A model generated the notes under the pieces. That model searched no databases. It saw nothing but the letters and a program-made list of their open reading frames with translations, and was not told the origin of the DNA. Made by a program: the position numbers and the translations under genes. From contig NZ_KK211106.1 of the NCBI RefSeq assembly GCF_000620305.1, positions 22,769 through 86,768 of the forward strand: a stretch of DNA of 64,000 nucleotides, in the 5' to 3' direction. The stretch comes from Desulfitibacter alkalitolerans DSM 16504. GTDB lineage: Bacteria > Bacillota > DSM-16504 > Desulfitibacterales > Desulfitibacteraceae. Numbering within the stretch: position 1 is the first letter of the stretch; each line of letters starts with the position of its first letter. This document shows, one piece after another, positions 35,118-44,686 of this stretch.

Positions 35118-35810
35118 ATGCAAATGGGTAAAAAGAAGAAAGAATTATGGGAGATTTTAGGCATGCTTTTTCGGGCACATCCCTGGCATGGGGTTTCCCT
35201 TGGTGATGAGCAGCCCCAGGTTGTAACAGCTTACATAGAACTAGTACCAAGTGATACTGTTAAGTACGAAATTGATAAATACAGTGGACATCTAAAAGTG
35301 GATAGACCCCAGACTTATTCAAATATTTGCCCCACATTATATGGCATGCTCCCTCAAACATACTCCGGGGAAAGGGTGGCAGGTATATGCAATAAAAAAA
35401 CTGGAAGGACAGATATAGTAGGGGATAGGGATCCTCTAGACATCTGTGTTTTAACTGAAAAGCTAGTGCCTCATGGTGACATATTACTTAAAGCCCGGCC
35501 CATAGGGGGTTTTCGTATGCTTGATGGTGGAGAGGCTGACGATAAGATAATTGCTGTAATGAAAAATGATGCCCTATATGAAAACTGGTCAGATATCCAG
35601 AGCTGTCCTTCAGCAGTAATTGAACGTTTAGAGCATTATTTTCTTACATACAAGCAAGCTCCAGGCAGCAAAAAAACCCAGTCTGAGATACTGGGTATAT
35701 ACGGCAGGGATGAAGCCTATGAAATTATTGAGGCGGCACATGCTGATTATGCTGATAAATATGGTGATGTAAAACAGGCTTTAAGTTCAGTGCTAAAATT
35801 TAAGCCCTGA
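35118..35810 (+). CDS. inorganic pyrophosphatase, family I
   Basis: A 230-residue soluble pyrophosphatase with VKYEIDKYSGHLKVDRP, YGMLPQTY and the metal-binding GDRDPLDICVL motif. It hydrolyses PPi from biosynthetic and adenylylating reactions. It is longer than the E. coli enzyme (176) at both ends, with a basic N terminus. ATG codons at 35118 and 35124 both fit the GGAGG site. A soluble PPase could pull reactions such as ATP sulfurylase or acyl-CoA ligases, but no specific partner is adjacent. Confidence 0.88.
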   Translation: MQMGKKKKELWEILGMLFRAHPWHGVSLGDEQPQVVTAYIELVPSDTVKYEIDKYSGHLKVDRPQTYSNICPTLYGMLPQTYSGERVAGICNKKTGRTDIVGDRDPLDICVLTEKLVPHGDILLKARPIGGFRMLDGGEADDKIIAVMKNDALYENWSDIQSCPSAVIERLEHYFLTYKQAPGSKKTQSEILGIYGRDEAYEIIEAAHADYADKYGDVKQALSSVLKFKP

Positions 35811-36005
35811 CCATTTTTGAACCTTCAATATCTATTACTTCTCCCTGGCAACACATGATAAGCTCCTGAACAAGGATGTTAAAATATTAGAAGATAATGA
35901 CGGATTACTATAGAAACCTTGGGTTAATTGTCATCTACTTGCTAATACTAAACCTGAGAAGGTAGAAGCTGCATTAATAATACATTAAAAGGAGTGAACA
36001 AGCAG

Positions 36006-38030
36006 ATGAAATATCCAAGGCTTTTTGAAAAGGGATCAATTGGAACTATGACAATTAGAAATCGTACAGTCATGCCAGCAATGGGGACAAATCTGGCTAA
36101 TGAAACAGGTGGGGTTTCCCAGGCAATGGTACACTACTACAGAGCCAGGGCCAAGGGGGGTGTGGGTTTAATTATAACAGAATTAGTAAGTGTGGATTCT
36201 CCAGGTGGGTATGCCATTCCCAAGCAGCTTGATTTACACAGTAACGCATTTATAGCTGGCCACAATGAGCTTGTAGAAGCTGTTCATGAGCACGGAGCTA
36301 AAATAGTTCCCCAACTACACCATGCTGGCCGTCAGACCACCACAGAAAATACCAGGGGACTACAGCCAGTTGCGCCATCTGCCATCCCTGACCCTTATTT
36401 ACAAATTATTCCTAGAGAACTAACGTTGAGCGAGATAGAGGATATTATTGACAAGTTTGTCCAGGGAGCCATTAGAGCCCAAAAAGCAGGCTATGATGGT
36501 GTAGAGATACACGGAGCCCATGGTTATCTTGTGGCCCAGTTTATGTCTCCTTCAAGTAATAGAAGAACAGATATGTATGGTGGAGATACTGCCGGGCGTA
36601 TGGGGTTTCCCACGGAAATTGTCAGGAGAATTAAAAAGGAAACAAAAGGAAACTTTCCTGTAATATTTAGGTACAGTGGAGATGAGTTTATACAAGGCGG
36701 CATCAATCTAGAAGAGGCAAAATTAATGGCAAAAATCTTGGAGGAAGCAGGTGCAGATGCCTTACATATTTCTTCTGGAACCTATGCTTCCATGCATACT
36801 ATCCTGGAGCCAATGAATTACCCTGAGGCCTGGAGAGCCTACCTGGCCGAGCAAATAAAAAAAGTAGTTGGCATACCTGTAATAACGGTTGGCAACATTC
36901 GCAGCCCACAAGTGGCAGAAAATCTTCTCAATGAAGAAAAGGCAGATTTTATAGCCCTTGGAAGAACACTTATTGCTGATCCTGAATGGCCTTTAAAGGT
37001 TATGCTGGATAGGGATGAAGATATTAGGAAGTGTATAACCTGCAATCTTGGTTGTATCAGTGAACGTGTGTTTAAAAACCTCCACATTCGCTGTACAGTT
37101 AATCCGGTAGCTGGCAGAGAAATTGAGTACCCTTCAATCCCCTTCTCCTATAATTCCAAGCATTTTGTTGTAGTTGGAGGTGGCCCTGCCGGGATGGAGG
37201 CTGCAAGGGTATTAGCAGAGGCAGGTAATAAGGTAAGCTTAATTGAAAGAGAATCTGAGCTAGGTGGTCAAATTAGAATTGCAGCTGTTCCTCCAGGCAA
37301 GGATAAGATACGCTGGAGTATTGAATATTTAGAGACACAAATTCGCAGTTTGGGAGTAGATATACAATTAAAAACGGAAGCTACGGCAGAAATACTCCAG
37401 GGAATGGATGCAGATTGTTTTGTCATTGCAACAGGTGCTGCCCCTATTATTCCAAGTATCAAAGGTGTAAACAGCCCCAATGTGACAACTGCATGGGAAA
37501 TATTAGCTGGTCAATATGAGGCTGGGGGAAAGGTCATTGTAGTTGGTGGCGGCAGTGTTGGATGTGAAACTGCCCTTTACCTGAGGTTAAAAGGTATTGA
37601 AGTTACCGTTCTGGAGATGGAGGAAACCCTTGCAGATGACATGGAACCCATCACAAGAACTGTCTTTTTGGAAGAAATGGGAAACCTTCAGATTCAGGCC
37701 TTTACAGGCTATAAGGTTCAGAGGATAGAGATAAATGGGGTAGTGGTCCTTGATAAAAATTGGAGGGAACACTGGTTTCCATGTGATCATGTTGTACTGT
37801 CCATGGGTGCAGGCCCTATCAACCATCTTGAGGACCAATTGAAGCAAAAGGGGTTAAAAGTTGCAGTAATTGGAGACGCTAAAAAACCACGAAAACTTAG
37901 GGAAGCAATTTCAGAAGGATTTATGGCAGCCCATGAGCTAATAAAGAACGCTACTTATCCCAATCTACGGCATCAATTCGCCGTGGAGGAAGTTTTCCAC
38001 AGGGGAGAATACAGGTCTATTCTTCAGTAA
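36006..38030 (+). CDS. Old Yellow Enzyme-type FMN/FAD/[4Fe-4S] oxidoreductase
   Basis: A 674-residue flavoprotein of the 2,4-dienoyl-CoA reductase/2-enoate reductase group. Residues 1-340 form an FMN-binding TIM barrel (VPQLHHAGRQ, GYDGVEIHGAHGYL, GRTLIADPEWP). CITCNLGC plus a later Cys bind a [4Fe-4S] cluster near residue 345. The C-terminal part has two nucleotide folds (VVGGGPAGMEAARVLAEAG and VIVVGGGSVGCETALYL). It reduces activated double bonds with NAD(P)H. Substrate unknown. The ATG at 36006 is better spaced from GGAG than the GTG at 35994. Confidence 0.88.
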   Translation: MKYPRLFEKGSIGTMTIRNRTVMPAMGTNLANETGGVSQAMVHYYRARAKGGVGLIITELVSVDSPGGYAIPKQLDLHSNAFIAGHNELVEAVHEHGAKIVPQLHHAGRQTTTENTRGLQPVAPSAIPDPYLQIIPRELTLSEIEDIIDKFVQGAIRAQKAGYDGVEIHGAHGYLVAQFMSPSSNRRTDMYGGDTAGRMGFPTEIVRRIKKETKGNFPVIFRYSGDEFIQGGINLEEAKLMAKILEEAGADALHISSGTYASMHTILEPMNYPEAWRAYLAEQIKKVVGIPVITVGNIRSPQVAENLLNEEKADFIALGRTLIADPEWPLKVMLDRDEDIRKCITCNLGCISERVFKNLHIRCTVNPVAGREIEYPSIPFSYNSKHFVVVGGGPAGMEAARVLAEAGNKVSLIERESELGGQIRIAAVPPGKDKIRWSIEYLETQIRSLGVDIQLKTEATAEILQGMDADCFVIATGAAPIIPSIKGVNSPNVTTAWEILAGQYEAGGKVIVVGGGSVGCETALYLRLKGIEVTVLEMEETLADDMEPITRTVFLEEMGNLQIQAFTGYKVQRIEINGVVVLDKNWREHWFPCDHVVLSMGAGPINHLEDQLKQKGLKVAVIGDAKKPRKLREAISEGFMAAHELIKNATYPNLRHQFAVEEVFHRGEYRSILQ

Positions 38031-38160
38031 GAAAGTTTACTTTAATAGTCTCAGCTTTATTGTAAAGTTTCCCCTTGCAAAGGATTCCCCATAACTGCCG
38101 GAAGCCGCGTGTCCTTGTGCCGCGGTAGTTCACTGGGTGATTGTATTTAAATAATGAACA

Positions 38161-38183
38161 AGCCCGGACAATTGCCGGGCTTT
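38161..38183 (+). terminator. hairpin between the OYE and SIMPL genes
   Basis: AAGCCCGG-acaattg-CCGGGCTT lies between two convergent genes and could stop transcription from both sides, although the T runs are short. Confidence 0.6.
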
Positions 38184-38201
38184 GCTCTTATCTCTTTATA
38201 T

Positions 38202-38948
38202 TTAAAAACTATACTCAACTACAACCCTGGCATATACCTCTACATCACCTGGTATTATTGTGGTGGGAGGATCAAATCCAGCCGTTTCATCCATCATCAT
38301 TTCCTTTTGAAATGCTGCTCTAAAGGGAGAATAACCTGAGCCTTCCTCACTAATTGATTTAATTCCAGTTATTTTTACGCCAGCACCCTTTGCAATTGCT
38401 TCACCTTTAGATTTAGCTTGTGCTGTAGCGGCCTGCAGTGCCTGCAGCTTAACAGCTTCATTATTCTTAAGTTCAAAGTGAACTGATTGCACCTGATTAG
38501 CCCCTGAGGCAATGGCCTTATCAATAACCTGTCCAATCATTTCTAAATTATTAAGGGTTATGGTTAATGAATTATAAACCCTGTACTGGGTAGGCAGCTG
38601 CTCTTTAGGTCTTTCTGGGTATCCATGGTCAAGTTGTGTGTGCAGGCTGTAAGTCCCTGTTTTAATTTGGTCATCCTTTAATCCAAGCCTTTTTAATTCT
38701 GCTATTACTTTATCCATGGATTTAGCATTTTCTGCCGCAGCTGTTCTAGCATCAGTGCCAATAGTCTCCACTGCCAGGACAATAATACACTGATCTGGAG
38801 ATGCTGTAAGCATGGACTCTCCTATTACTCTAATTACACCGCTGCTGTCAGGAACAGATGCAATGCCAGGACTTGATGCACTATTAAATGTTAGCAGTGA
38901 TAAAACTAGAAATGCGGCCAAAATAAGCAGTAATTTTTTGTTTTTCAT
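38202..38948 (-). CDS. SIMPL (DUF541) domain exported protein
   Basis: A 248-residue protein with an N-terminal signal peptide (MKNKKLLLILAAFLVLSLLTF) and a SIMPL domain: IRVIGESMLTASPDQCIIVLAVET, AAAENAKSMDKVIAELKRLG, YRVYNSLTITLNN and the repeated AQAKSKGEAIAKGAGVKI. Exported SIMPL proteins form large oligomers of unclear function; a role in stress or envelope upkeep is suggested for some. The ATG at 38948 follows GAGGGGATTTAC; the frame up to 39032 is not used. Confidence 0.8.
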   Translation of the reverse strand: MKNKKLLLILAAFLVLSLLTFNSASSPGIASVPDSSGVIRVIGESMLTASPDQCIIVLAVETIGTDARTAAAENAKSMDKVIAELKRLGLKDDQIKTGTYSLHTQLDHGYPERPKEQLPTQYRVYNSLTITLNNLEMIGQVIDKAIASGANQVQSVHFELKNNEAVKLQALQAATAQAKSKGEAIAKGAGVKITGIKSISEEGSGYSPFRAAFQKEMMMDETAGFDPPTTIIPGDVEVYARVVVEYSF

Positions 38949-39225
38949 GTAAATCCCCTCTCTTTTTATGTGGTGCTTTACTAACTTAGACGAGGAAAAA
39001 AAGATATTGTTCCCACAAACTATGCTAAACAAAAATATAATAATATAATGCTAAACAGCACTGCCAGTGAGCATTACAGTAAGTTTCTGGGAACAAAGCA
39101 GAGAGGCTTACCATTATTTAGTTAAGATGTTTTTGTTAACAGGTACTTACACATGAAAAGGGGCTAATGAAACATGCTTCATGCCCCCTTTAACCTATGG
39201 AATTATTCAAATAAACTAATTATCA

Positions 39226-41151
39226 CTAGTTAGCCTGCAGCAGTTTAAGCTGGTTAATAACACTGGCATCTGCAAGGGTGGTGGTATCACCCAGGGATCT
39301 ATTTTCTGCAATATCTCGCAACAAACGTCTCATTATTTTTCCGCTGCGGGTTTTGGGAAGCTCTGTGAAAAATATCTCTTCCGGTCTTGCCAGGGCACCA
39401 ATTTTGATTACCACATGCTGCTTGATTTCCTTTGCAAGGTCAAGATTTCCCTCGTGGCCTTCTCTAAGGGTAATAAACGCTACAACTGCCTGGCCTTTTA
39501 ACTCATGGCTCCGACCGATAACCGCTGCTTCGGCAACAGCGGGATGATCCACTAAAGCACTTTCTACCTCCATGGTTCCAATACGGTGGCCTGCTACATT
39601 AATTACATCATCAATCCTGCCCATTATCCAGAAGTAGCCATCTTCATCTGTTTTTGCTCCATCACCTGTAAAGTAAGTATTCTCAAACCTACTCCAGTAC
39701 TGGAATATGAATCTATCAGTATCCCCATAAATATTTCGCAGCATGGCAGGCCAGGGAGACTTAAGTACTAGAAATCCTCCTGTCCCATTTGGCACAGGGT
39801 TTCCAGCTGCATCAACTATCTGGGCATTTATACCCGGCAGGGGTTTGGTTGCTGAACCAGGCTTTGTGGCAGTAATGCCGGGTAAAGGTGATATGAGAAT
39901 TTGACCAGTTTCAGTTTGCCACCAGGTATCAACAATAGGGCACCTTTCACCTCCAATATGTTTGTGGTACCACATCCATGCTTCAGGATTAATGGGTTCT
40001 CCTACAGTTCCTAATAGCCTCAAGCTTGACAGGTCCCTTTTTTCAGGCCATTTTGAGCCCCACTTCATACATGCCCTTATTGCAGTTGGTGCAGTATAGA
40101 AAATAGTTGCCTTGTATTTTTCAATTATTTCCCAGAAACGGTCCTTTTCAGGCCAATCAGGTGCACCCTCGTACATGATAGTGGTAGCACCATTGGCTAG
40201 AGGCCCATAAACTAGATAGCTGTGCCCTGTTATCCAGCCAATGTCAGCAGTACACCAGTAAATATCATCTTCCTTTAAATCGAATACCATTTTGTGGGTT
40301 GAAGCAACTCCTGTTAAATAACCACCTGTTGTATGCACTATGCCTTTTGGTTTGCCTGTGGTACCGCTTGTGTATAAAATAAACAGCATATCCTCTGAAT
40401 CCATTTCCTCTGCAGGGCAGTGGTCTGAGCTGTCTGCCATGAGCTCATGCCACCACAAATCCCTGCCTGGGTGCATTGACGCTAGACCATTATCACCTAT
40501 ACGGCTGACCACTATAACCTTTTCAACTGATGGACAATTTTCAACAGCTGCATTTACGCTATGCTTTAGCGGGATTATTCCCCCGCGCCTATAGCCGCCA
40601 TCAGCTGTAATGACAAGTTTGGATTTGCAGTCATTAATGCGCTCCTGTAGAGCCTGGGAGCTAAAACCCCCAAAAACTATGCTGTGTACCGCGCCAATTC
40701 TAGCACAGGCAAGCATTGCAATTGTCAGTTCAGGTATCATGGGCATATACAGGGTAACCCTATCTCCCCTTTGTATGCCCTGGTTCTTTAAAACATTTGC
40801 AAAGAGTTTTACTTCTCTGGTCAGGTCACCATAGGTTAAAGTTTTTGATTCTCCTGGTTCACCCTCCCAGATAATTGCCGGCTTGTTTTTTCGGAGGCCA
40901 TCTGCATGTCTGTCAAGACAGTTATATGCAGCATTAATTTTTCCATTGATAAACCACTTGGCAAAGGGCGGTTCCCATTCCAGGGCCTTATCCCATTTTT
41001 TAAACCAATAGAGATTTTCTGCTTCCTTCTCCCAATATGCTGTGAAATCCCTTGAAGCAGTTTCGTATATACTATTATCCTGTATGTTTGCTTGTTTTGT
41101 AAAAGTGGAAGATGGATAAAATTTTCTTTCTTCTCTTAATAATTCTTCCAA
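39226..41151 (-). CDS. acsA: acetyl-CoA synthetase (AMP-forming)
   Basis: A 641-residue adenylate-forming enzyme turning acetate, ATP and CoA into acetyl-CoA. Core motifs are [62 protein letters not shown] and, at the C terminus, [14 protein letters not shown], whose lysine is the acetylation control point. TTG start after GGAGGAGTATCA. It lies downstream of acuB-acuC-acuA, which encode the enzymes that switch Acs by acetylation and deacetylation. Confidence 0.95.
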   Translation of the reverse strand: MEELLREERKFYPSSTFTKQANIQDNSIYETASRDFTAYWEKEAENLYWFKKWDKALEWEPPFAKWFINGKINAAYNCLDRHADGLRKNKPAIIWEGEPGESKTLTYGDLTREVKLFANVLKNQGIQRGDRVTLYMPMIPELTIAMLACARIGAVHSIVFGGFSSQALQERINDCKSKLVITADGGYRRGGIIPLKHSVNAAVENCPSVEKVIVVSRIGDNGLASMHPGRDLWWHELMADSSDHCPAEEMDSEDMLFILYTSGTTGKPKGIVHTTGGYLTGVASTHKMVFDLKEDDIYWCTADIGWITGHSYLVYGPLANGATTIMYEGAPDWPEKDRFWEIIEKYKATIFYTAPTAIRACMKWGSKWPEKRDLSSLRLLGTVGEPINPEAWMWYHKHIGGERCPIVDTWWQTETGQILISPLPGITATKPGSATKPLPGINAQIVDAAGNPVPNGTGGFLVLKSPWPAMLRNIYGDTDRFIFQYWSRFENTYFTGDGAKTDEDGYFWIMGRIDDVINVAGHRIGTMEVESALVDHPAVAEAAVIGRSHELKGQAVVAFITLREGHEGNLDLAKEIKQHVVIKIGALARPEEIFFTELPKTRSGKIMRRLLRDIAENRSLGDTTTLADASVINQLKLLQAN

Positions 41152-41292
41152 TGATACTCCTCCCTCTCAAGTGATATAGATAGATATTTATTCTATATTA
41201 CGTTGGTCGTAAAATAAAAGAAAGAGAAATGAGGCTTACTGCAGTATATTTAAGATAATATGAAGATTTTAAAAGGTAAATGGAAGGATAAT

Positions 41293-41317
41293 AAAAGACT
41301 CCCTTTAGGGGGAGTCC
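41293..41317 (-). terminator. terminator at the end of acuA
   Basis: GACTCCC and GGGAGTC form the stem; read on the minus strand it is followed by TTTTATT. It overlaps the last codons of acuA and separates it from acsA, which must have its own promoter in 41152-41292. Confidence 0.65.
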
Positions 41318-41982
41318 TTAAATGGCTGGTAACCTAGTATACAAAGGCTTTTAAAACGTGCTATGGCTTCTTCATTAACCTTTTTTCCTACTCTTACTGA
41401 AAACATGTTGGCGGGGTGAGCTATTATTTCAGGCTCATCAGTTATCCACGCTTCAAAACCCACGGAACACAGCAGCTTCTCCATCAGGTTTCTATATTCC
41501 CACATTTTAAGGTTTGTATCTTCAAGATCCCAGTGCCAGTAATACTCGTTGGAGATTACGATTTTGTCATCAAAATAGTCTGTGGAGAAGGCAGCCTCAA
41601 GTATTTTCGAGGCAAGTCTATACTGACGCCAATGATTGCTGACTTCTATTCCTCCTAATTCCAGGAGAACATTAGCTAAATCTGGATGGCTCCAACGTTG
41701 GTACTCATCAGGTCTGTGAAATGCCGCATATCCTACAACAAGCTTCTCATGTCTGGCTATAAAGACTCTCCCCTCTGGCAGGGCTGATATTTCTATAAGT
41801 GCGTTTTTTTGCAATCCATGATTCCTAAAAGACTTTAAACAGGGCTCCAAGTCCAGCTCCTTTATATATTCAGGCACCACGGGGCCTTCCACAACAATAC
41901 TGCCAGCAGGTGTCTCCACTATTAATTCTTTGACAATATGAGCATTATTATTGCTGCTGTAAACCTTTGATATGGTGTCCAC
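41305..41982 (-). CDS. acuA: acetoin utilization protein AcuA (GNAT acetyltransferase)
   Basis: A 225-residue GNAT-type acetyltransferase. Recognised from the AcuA pattern PAGSIVVEGPVVPEYIKEL, ALPEGRVFIARHEKLVVGYAAFH, the GGIEVSNHWRQYRLASKILEAAF coenzyme A loop and YYWHWDLE. In Bacillus subtilis AcuA acetylates and inactivates AcsA, and AcuC reverses this. The start overlaps the end of acuC by 35 bases; the GTG at 41982 lies in the AAGGAGGTG ribosome site, so the exact start is uncertain. Confidence 0.87.
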   Translation of the reverse strand: MDTISKVYSSNNNAHIVKELIVETPAGSIVVEGPVVPEYIKELDLEPCLKSFRNHGLQKNALIEISALPEGRVFIARHEKLVVGYAAFHRPDEYQRWSHPDLANVLLELGGIEVSNHWRQYRLASKILEAAFSTDYFDDKIVISNEYYWHWDLEDTNLKMWEYRNLMEKLLCSVGFEAWITDEPEIIAHPANMFSVRVGKKVNEEAIARFKSLCILGYQPFKDSP

Positions 41983-43129
41983 CTCCTTGAAGGCATCCCA
42001 TGAGGCGATTTAAGTTTACTATATTTTTTTCCCGAATTTCCTCTATATGAGGGTGGTCTTCATGGGAACAGGATGGGTCGAATAATGTTCTGGAAAGAGC
42101 TACTGGACTAATCCTGCCCCATTTTTCAAGCCAGGTCCTGGGCAATTCCCTGGGAATAGTTCTGTTTGAAACTTCTCCCCATACCAGGGACCAGGCTCTG
42201 GGAACAACATTCCAGATATCATAGCCTCCACCCCCCAAAGCAACCCACTTTCCCTGGGCATATTCATGGGCTAGCCTATGTATAAGCTGTGGTATATAGG
42301 AAAGGGTTTTATTTGTTACAGAAATATGAGTTAAGGGATCCAGGTGGTGAATGTCACATCCATGCTGGCTGATTATTATGTCTGGTCTAAAGCTTTTTGC
42401 AGATGCAGTTAATAGCTTTTCAAGGCATTCCATATATGAACAATCATTTGTATAGGGTTCTAATGGAAGATTGATGCAGTACCCCCTGCCCATACCCACG
42501 CCCATTTCATCAATATTACCTGTTCCAGGAAAAAGATAACGGCCCGACTCGTGAATTGATACAGTTAATACGTTAGGGTCACTATAAAAAAACCACTGGA
42601 CTCCATCACCATGGTGGGCATCAGTATCAATATACATTACCCTAATCCTGTACTTTTTTCTCATCCAGGCAATTGCTACAGCTATATCATTATAAATACA
42701 GAAACCAGAGGCTTGATTCTGCTTAGCATGATGCAATCCGCCGCTAATATTTAATGAATGGTCGGTCCGTGTTTCAAGAACAAGCTCAGCAGCCTTGACG
42801 GTAGCTCCTACCGTCAGACTGGCTGCTTCATGCATGCTGCAGAATATGGGATTATCATCTGTCCCCAATCCACAGGAAAGATTTTTGCCAGTGGTTAAAT
42901 TTTTTAAACTGGCATTTTGTACTAATTCAATGTAACCTGGATCATGGACAAGGGTAAGGGTTTCAAAGGAAGCTGGCAATGGTGCTACGATTTCATCTGA
43001 AAAAAGCACATGCATATGTTTAAGAAGGTCAGTAGTTATTTCTAAACGAAGAGGGTCAAAGGGATGTCCCTCAGCAAATTTGTACTGGGATAACTGTTGC
43101 GAAAATATATATTTTCCAGCACCTGGCAT
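41948..43129 (-). CDS. acuC: acetoin utilization protein AcuC (histone deacetylase family)
   Basis: A 393-residue zinc deacetylase. The catalytic pieces of class I HDACs are present: GGLHHAKQNQASGFCIYNDIAVA, YIDTDAHHGDGVQWFFY, SQHGCDIHHLDPLTH and the GGGGYD loop. It should remove acetyl groups from AcsA and so activate acetate use. The ATG at 43129 follows GGGAGGTG; the longer frame to 43162 covers that site. Confidence 0.92.
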   Translation of the reverse strand: MPGAGKYIFSQQLSQYKFAEGHPFDPLRLEITTDLLKHMHVLFSDEIVAPLPASFETLTLVHDPGYIELVQNASLKNLTTGKNLSCGLGTDDNPIFCSMHEAASLTVGATVKAAELVLETRTDHSLNISGGLHHAKQNQASGFCIYNDIAVAIAWMRKKYRIRVMYIDTDAHHGDGVQWFFYSDPNVLTVSIHESGRYLFPGTGNIDEMGVGMGRGYCINLPLEPYTNDCSYMECLEKLLTASAKSFRPDIIISQHGCDIHHLDPLTHISVTNKTLSYIPQLIHRLAHEYAQGKWVALGGGGYDIWNVVPRAWSLVWGEVSNRTIPRELPRTWLEKWGRISPVALSRTLFDPSCSHEDHPHIEEIREKNIVNLNRLMGCLQGGGHHIKGLQQQ

Positions 43130-43215
43130 GTTTATACACCTCCCAATATGGTAAAAGGACACATGACTAGGTAAGGAGACACTTGGTTTTAGGTCTAACT
43201 CTATAGCCGACTATG

Positions 43216-43259
43216 TCCCCAATCCGTAAAACAAGACAGAAGAACCGTCCCTATGTCTT
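43216..43259. repeat. short palindromic repeat at the acuB stop codon
   Basis: AAGACA (43233-43238) and TGTCTT (43254-43259) flank GAAGAACCGTCCC; on the minus strand this reads GGGACGGTTCTTCTGTC. From memory the same phrase is scattered in many Clostridia genomes as a small mobile-like palindrome. It begins at the TAA stop of acuB and could double as its terminator, since GTTTTAC follows on that strand. Confidence 0.5.
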
Positions 43260-43881
43260 AGGGCCAGAGTACTTTGAAGCCTACCTTTCTAATTTCACTT
43301 ATAATCCCATCTGGCACCATTGTACCAACCCGCATGGTTAAGGTGGAAAAACCGGGCTTATCCTTTACTTTTCTAAGGAAGACACTATTAATGTTAATAT
43401 CCATTTTCTTCATAATTTCAGCCACATCAGCCAGAACTCCAGGTCTATCCAAGAATTCAATAACTATTAAAGAACCTGGGGTGTCAACTCCCATTAATTC
43501 AACAAGTGCTCTAATCAAGTCACCATGGGTTACAATACCCACGATTTTACCCCCATTTATTACAGGCAGGGAACCAATTCGATTGCGATAGAGTAGGGCG
43601 GCAGCTTCATCAACAGAATCCAATGGGTGGGCGGTTATCACATTGGTTTTCATTATCTGCTCCACTTTAATGGCTTTGAGGAAATCCATATTCTCACTTT
43701 CTAGGGTTGAAGGTTTTACATCTCGTAAATCCCTGTCGGATACAATGCCTACAAGTTCGGTATCATTAATAATAGGAAGATGTCTTATACGATGTTGGTT
43801 AATCAATGCCAACGCTTCAAAAATATTAGTATTAGGAGATACTGTAATTACATTTTGGGTCATTATTTCCTTTACCAGCAT
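43258..43881 (-). CDS. acuB: acetoin utilization protein AcuB (CBS-CBS-ACT)
   Basis: A 207-residue regulatory protein with two CBS domains (MTQNVITVSPNTNIFEAL, LVGIVSDRDLR; MKTNVITAHPLDSVDEAA, IVGIVTHGDLI) and a C-terminal ACT domain (LIVIEFLDRPGVLADVAEIM). CBS pairs bind adenine nucleotides, so it may tell the acetate module about the energy state. Function is not firmly known in any species. The ATG follows GGAGGGGGG. First gene of acuB-acuC-acuA. Confidence 0.85.
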   Translation of the reverse strand: MLVKEIMTQNVITVSPNTNIFEALALINQHRIRHLPIINDTELVGIVSDRDLRDVKPSTLESENMDFLKAIKVEQIMKTNVITAHPLDSVDEAAALLYRNRIGSLPVINGGKIVGIVTHGDLIRALVELMGVDTPGSLIVIEFLDRPGVLADVAEIMKKMDININSVFLRKVKDKPGFSTLTMRVGTMVPDGIISEIRKVGFKVLWP

Positions 43882-44099
43882 TTTATATGCCCCCCTCCAG
43901 GCAAATTTTTATTGCCTTAATCTTTTCTCTTTAATAAACCTAATTCCTTCTAAAAAATATTTTTAGTTGTAATAATAGCAATGGAATAATTTACATTGTT
44001 TATGAAACAAGGTAGAATGTTTATAGTGGTACAATAATACTATAACGAAAAGCAGGAAGGGAGGCAGCAATAAGTAAATTACCTTATTGCAGACATACT

Positions 44100-44645
44100 A
44101 TGGAAATACTATTGGGAGTAATAGGTATCCTCATATTAATTGCAGTTTTCATGTACAACAGATTAATTACACTAAGGAATTCTGTAAAAAATGCCTGGTC
44201 TGGTATAGAAACCCAGCTGCAAAGAAGGTATGATCTTATACCAAATCTTGTTGAGACAGTAAAGGGATATATGGCACATGAAAGGGAGGTTCTAGAAAGC
44301 GTAACAAAGGCTAGAACTGCATTTTTAAATGCAGATTCAGTAAAAGAAACTGCCCAGGCAGAAAACATGATGGCTGGAGCTTTAAAAACCCTCTTTGCCG
44401 TATCTGAGAATTATCCTGAGCTTAAAGCATCTCAAAACTTTTTAATGCTGCAGGAAGAGCTTGCTGGAACTGAAAACAAGGTTAGCTATGCAAGGCAGCG
44501 GTATAACAACTCTGTTATGGATTACAATACTGCAATTCAAAAGTTTCCTGCCAATTTATTTGCCGGCATGTTTGGTTTTAAGGAAACAGACTTTTTTGAA
44601 GTTGAAAATGTGGAAGCTCGTCAGGCTGTTAAGGTTAAATTTTAG
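44100..44645 (+). CDS. LemA family protein
   Basis: A 181-residue protein with an N-terminal membrane helix (residues 2-18) followed by long helices of the LemA fold: NRLITLRNSVKNAWSGIETQLQRRYDLIPNLVETVKGYMAHE and ARQRYNNSVMDYNTAI. These are anchored coiled proteins of unknown role, often paired with HtpX as here. The strong AAGGGAGG site is 35 bases upstream of this ATG, so the true start could be a rarer codon further up. Confidence 0.88.
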   Translation: MEILLGVIGILILIAVFMYNRLITLRNSVKNAWSGIETQLQRRYDLIPNLVETVKGYMAHEREVLESVTKARTAFLNADSVKETAQAENMMAGALKTLFAVSENYPELKASQNFLMLQEELAGTENKVSYARQRYNNSVMDYNTAIQKFPANLFAGMFGFKETDFFEVENVEARQAVKVKF

Positions 44646-44686
44646 GCTTGCATTGGCTTACCTAAGAAATAGGAAGGTAATATTAA

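Noticed and set aside
38090-38140. GC-rich CCGCG/CGCGG hairpin as a possible small RNA
   Set aside because: Short stem, no promoter or T run; too little to call a gene, though it may be a repeat family member.
38141-38339. Two overlapping ~60-residue frames before the SIMPL gene end
   Set aside because: They start at a terminator hairpin and run antisense into the SIMPL gene.
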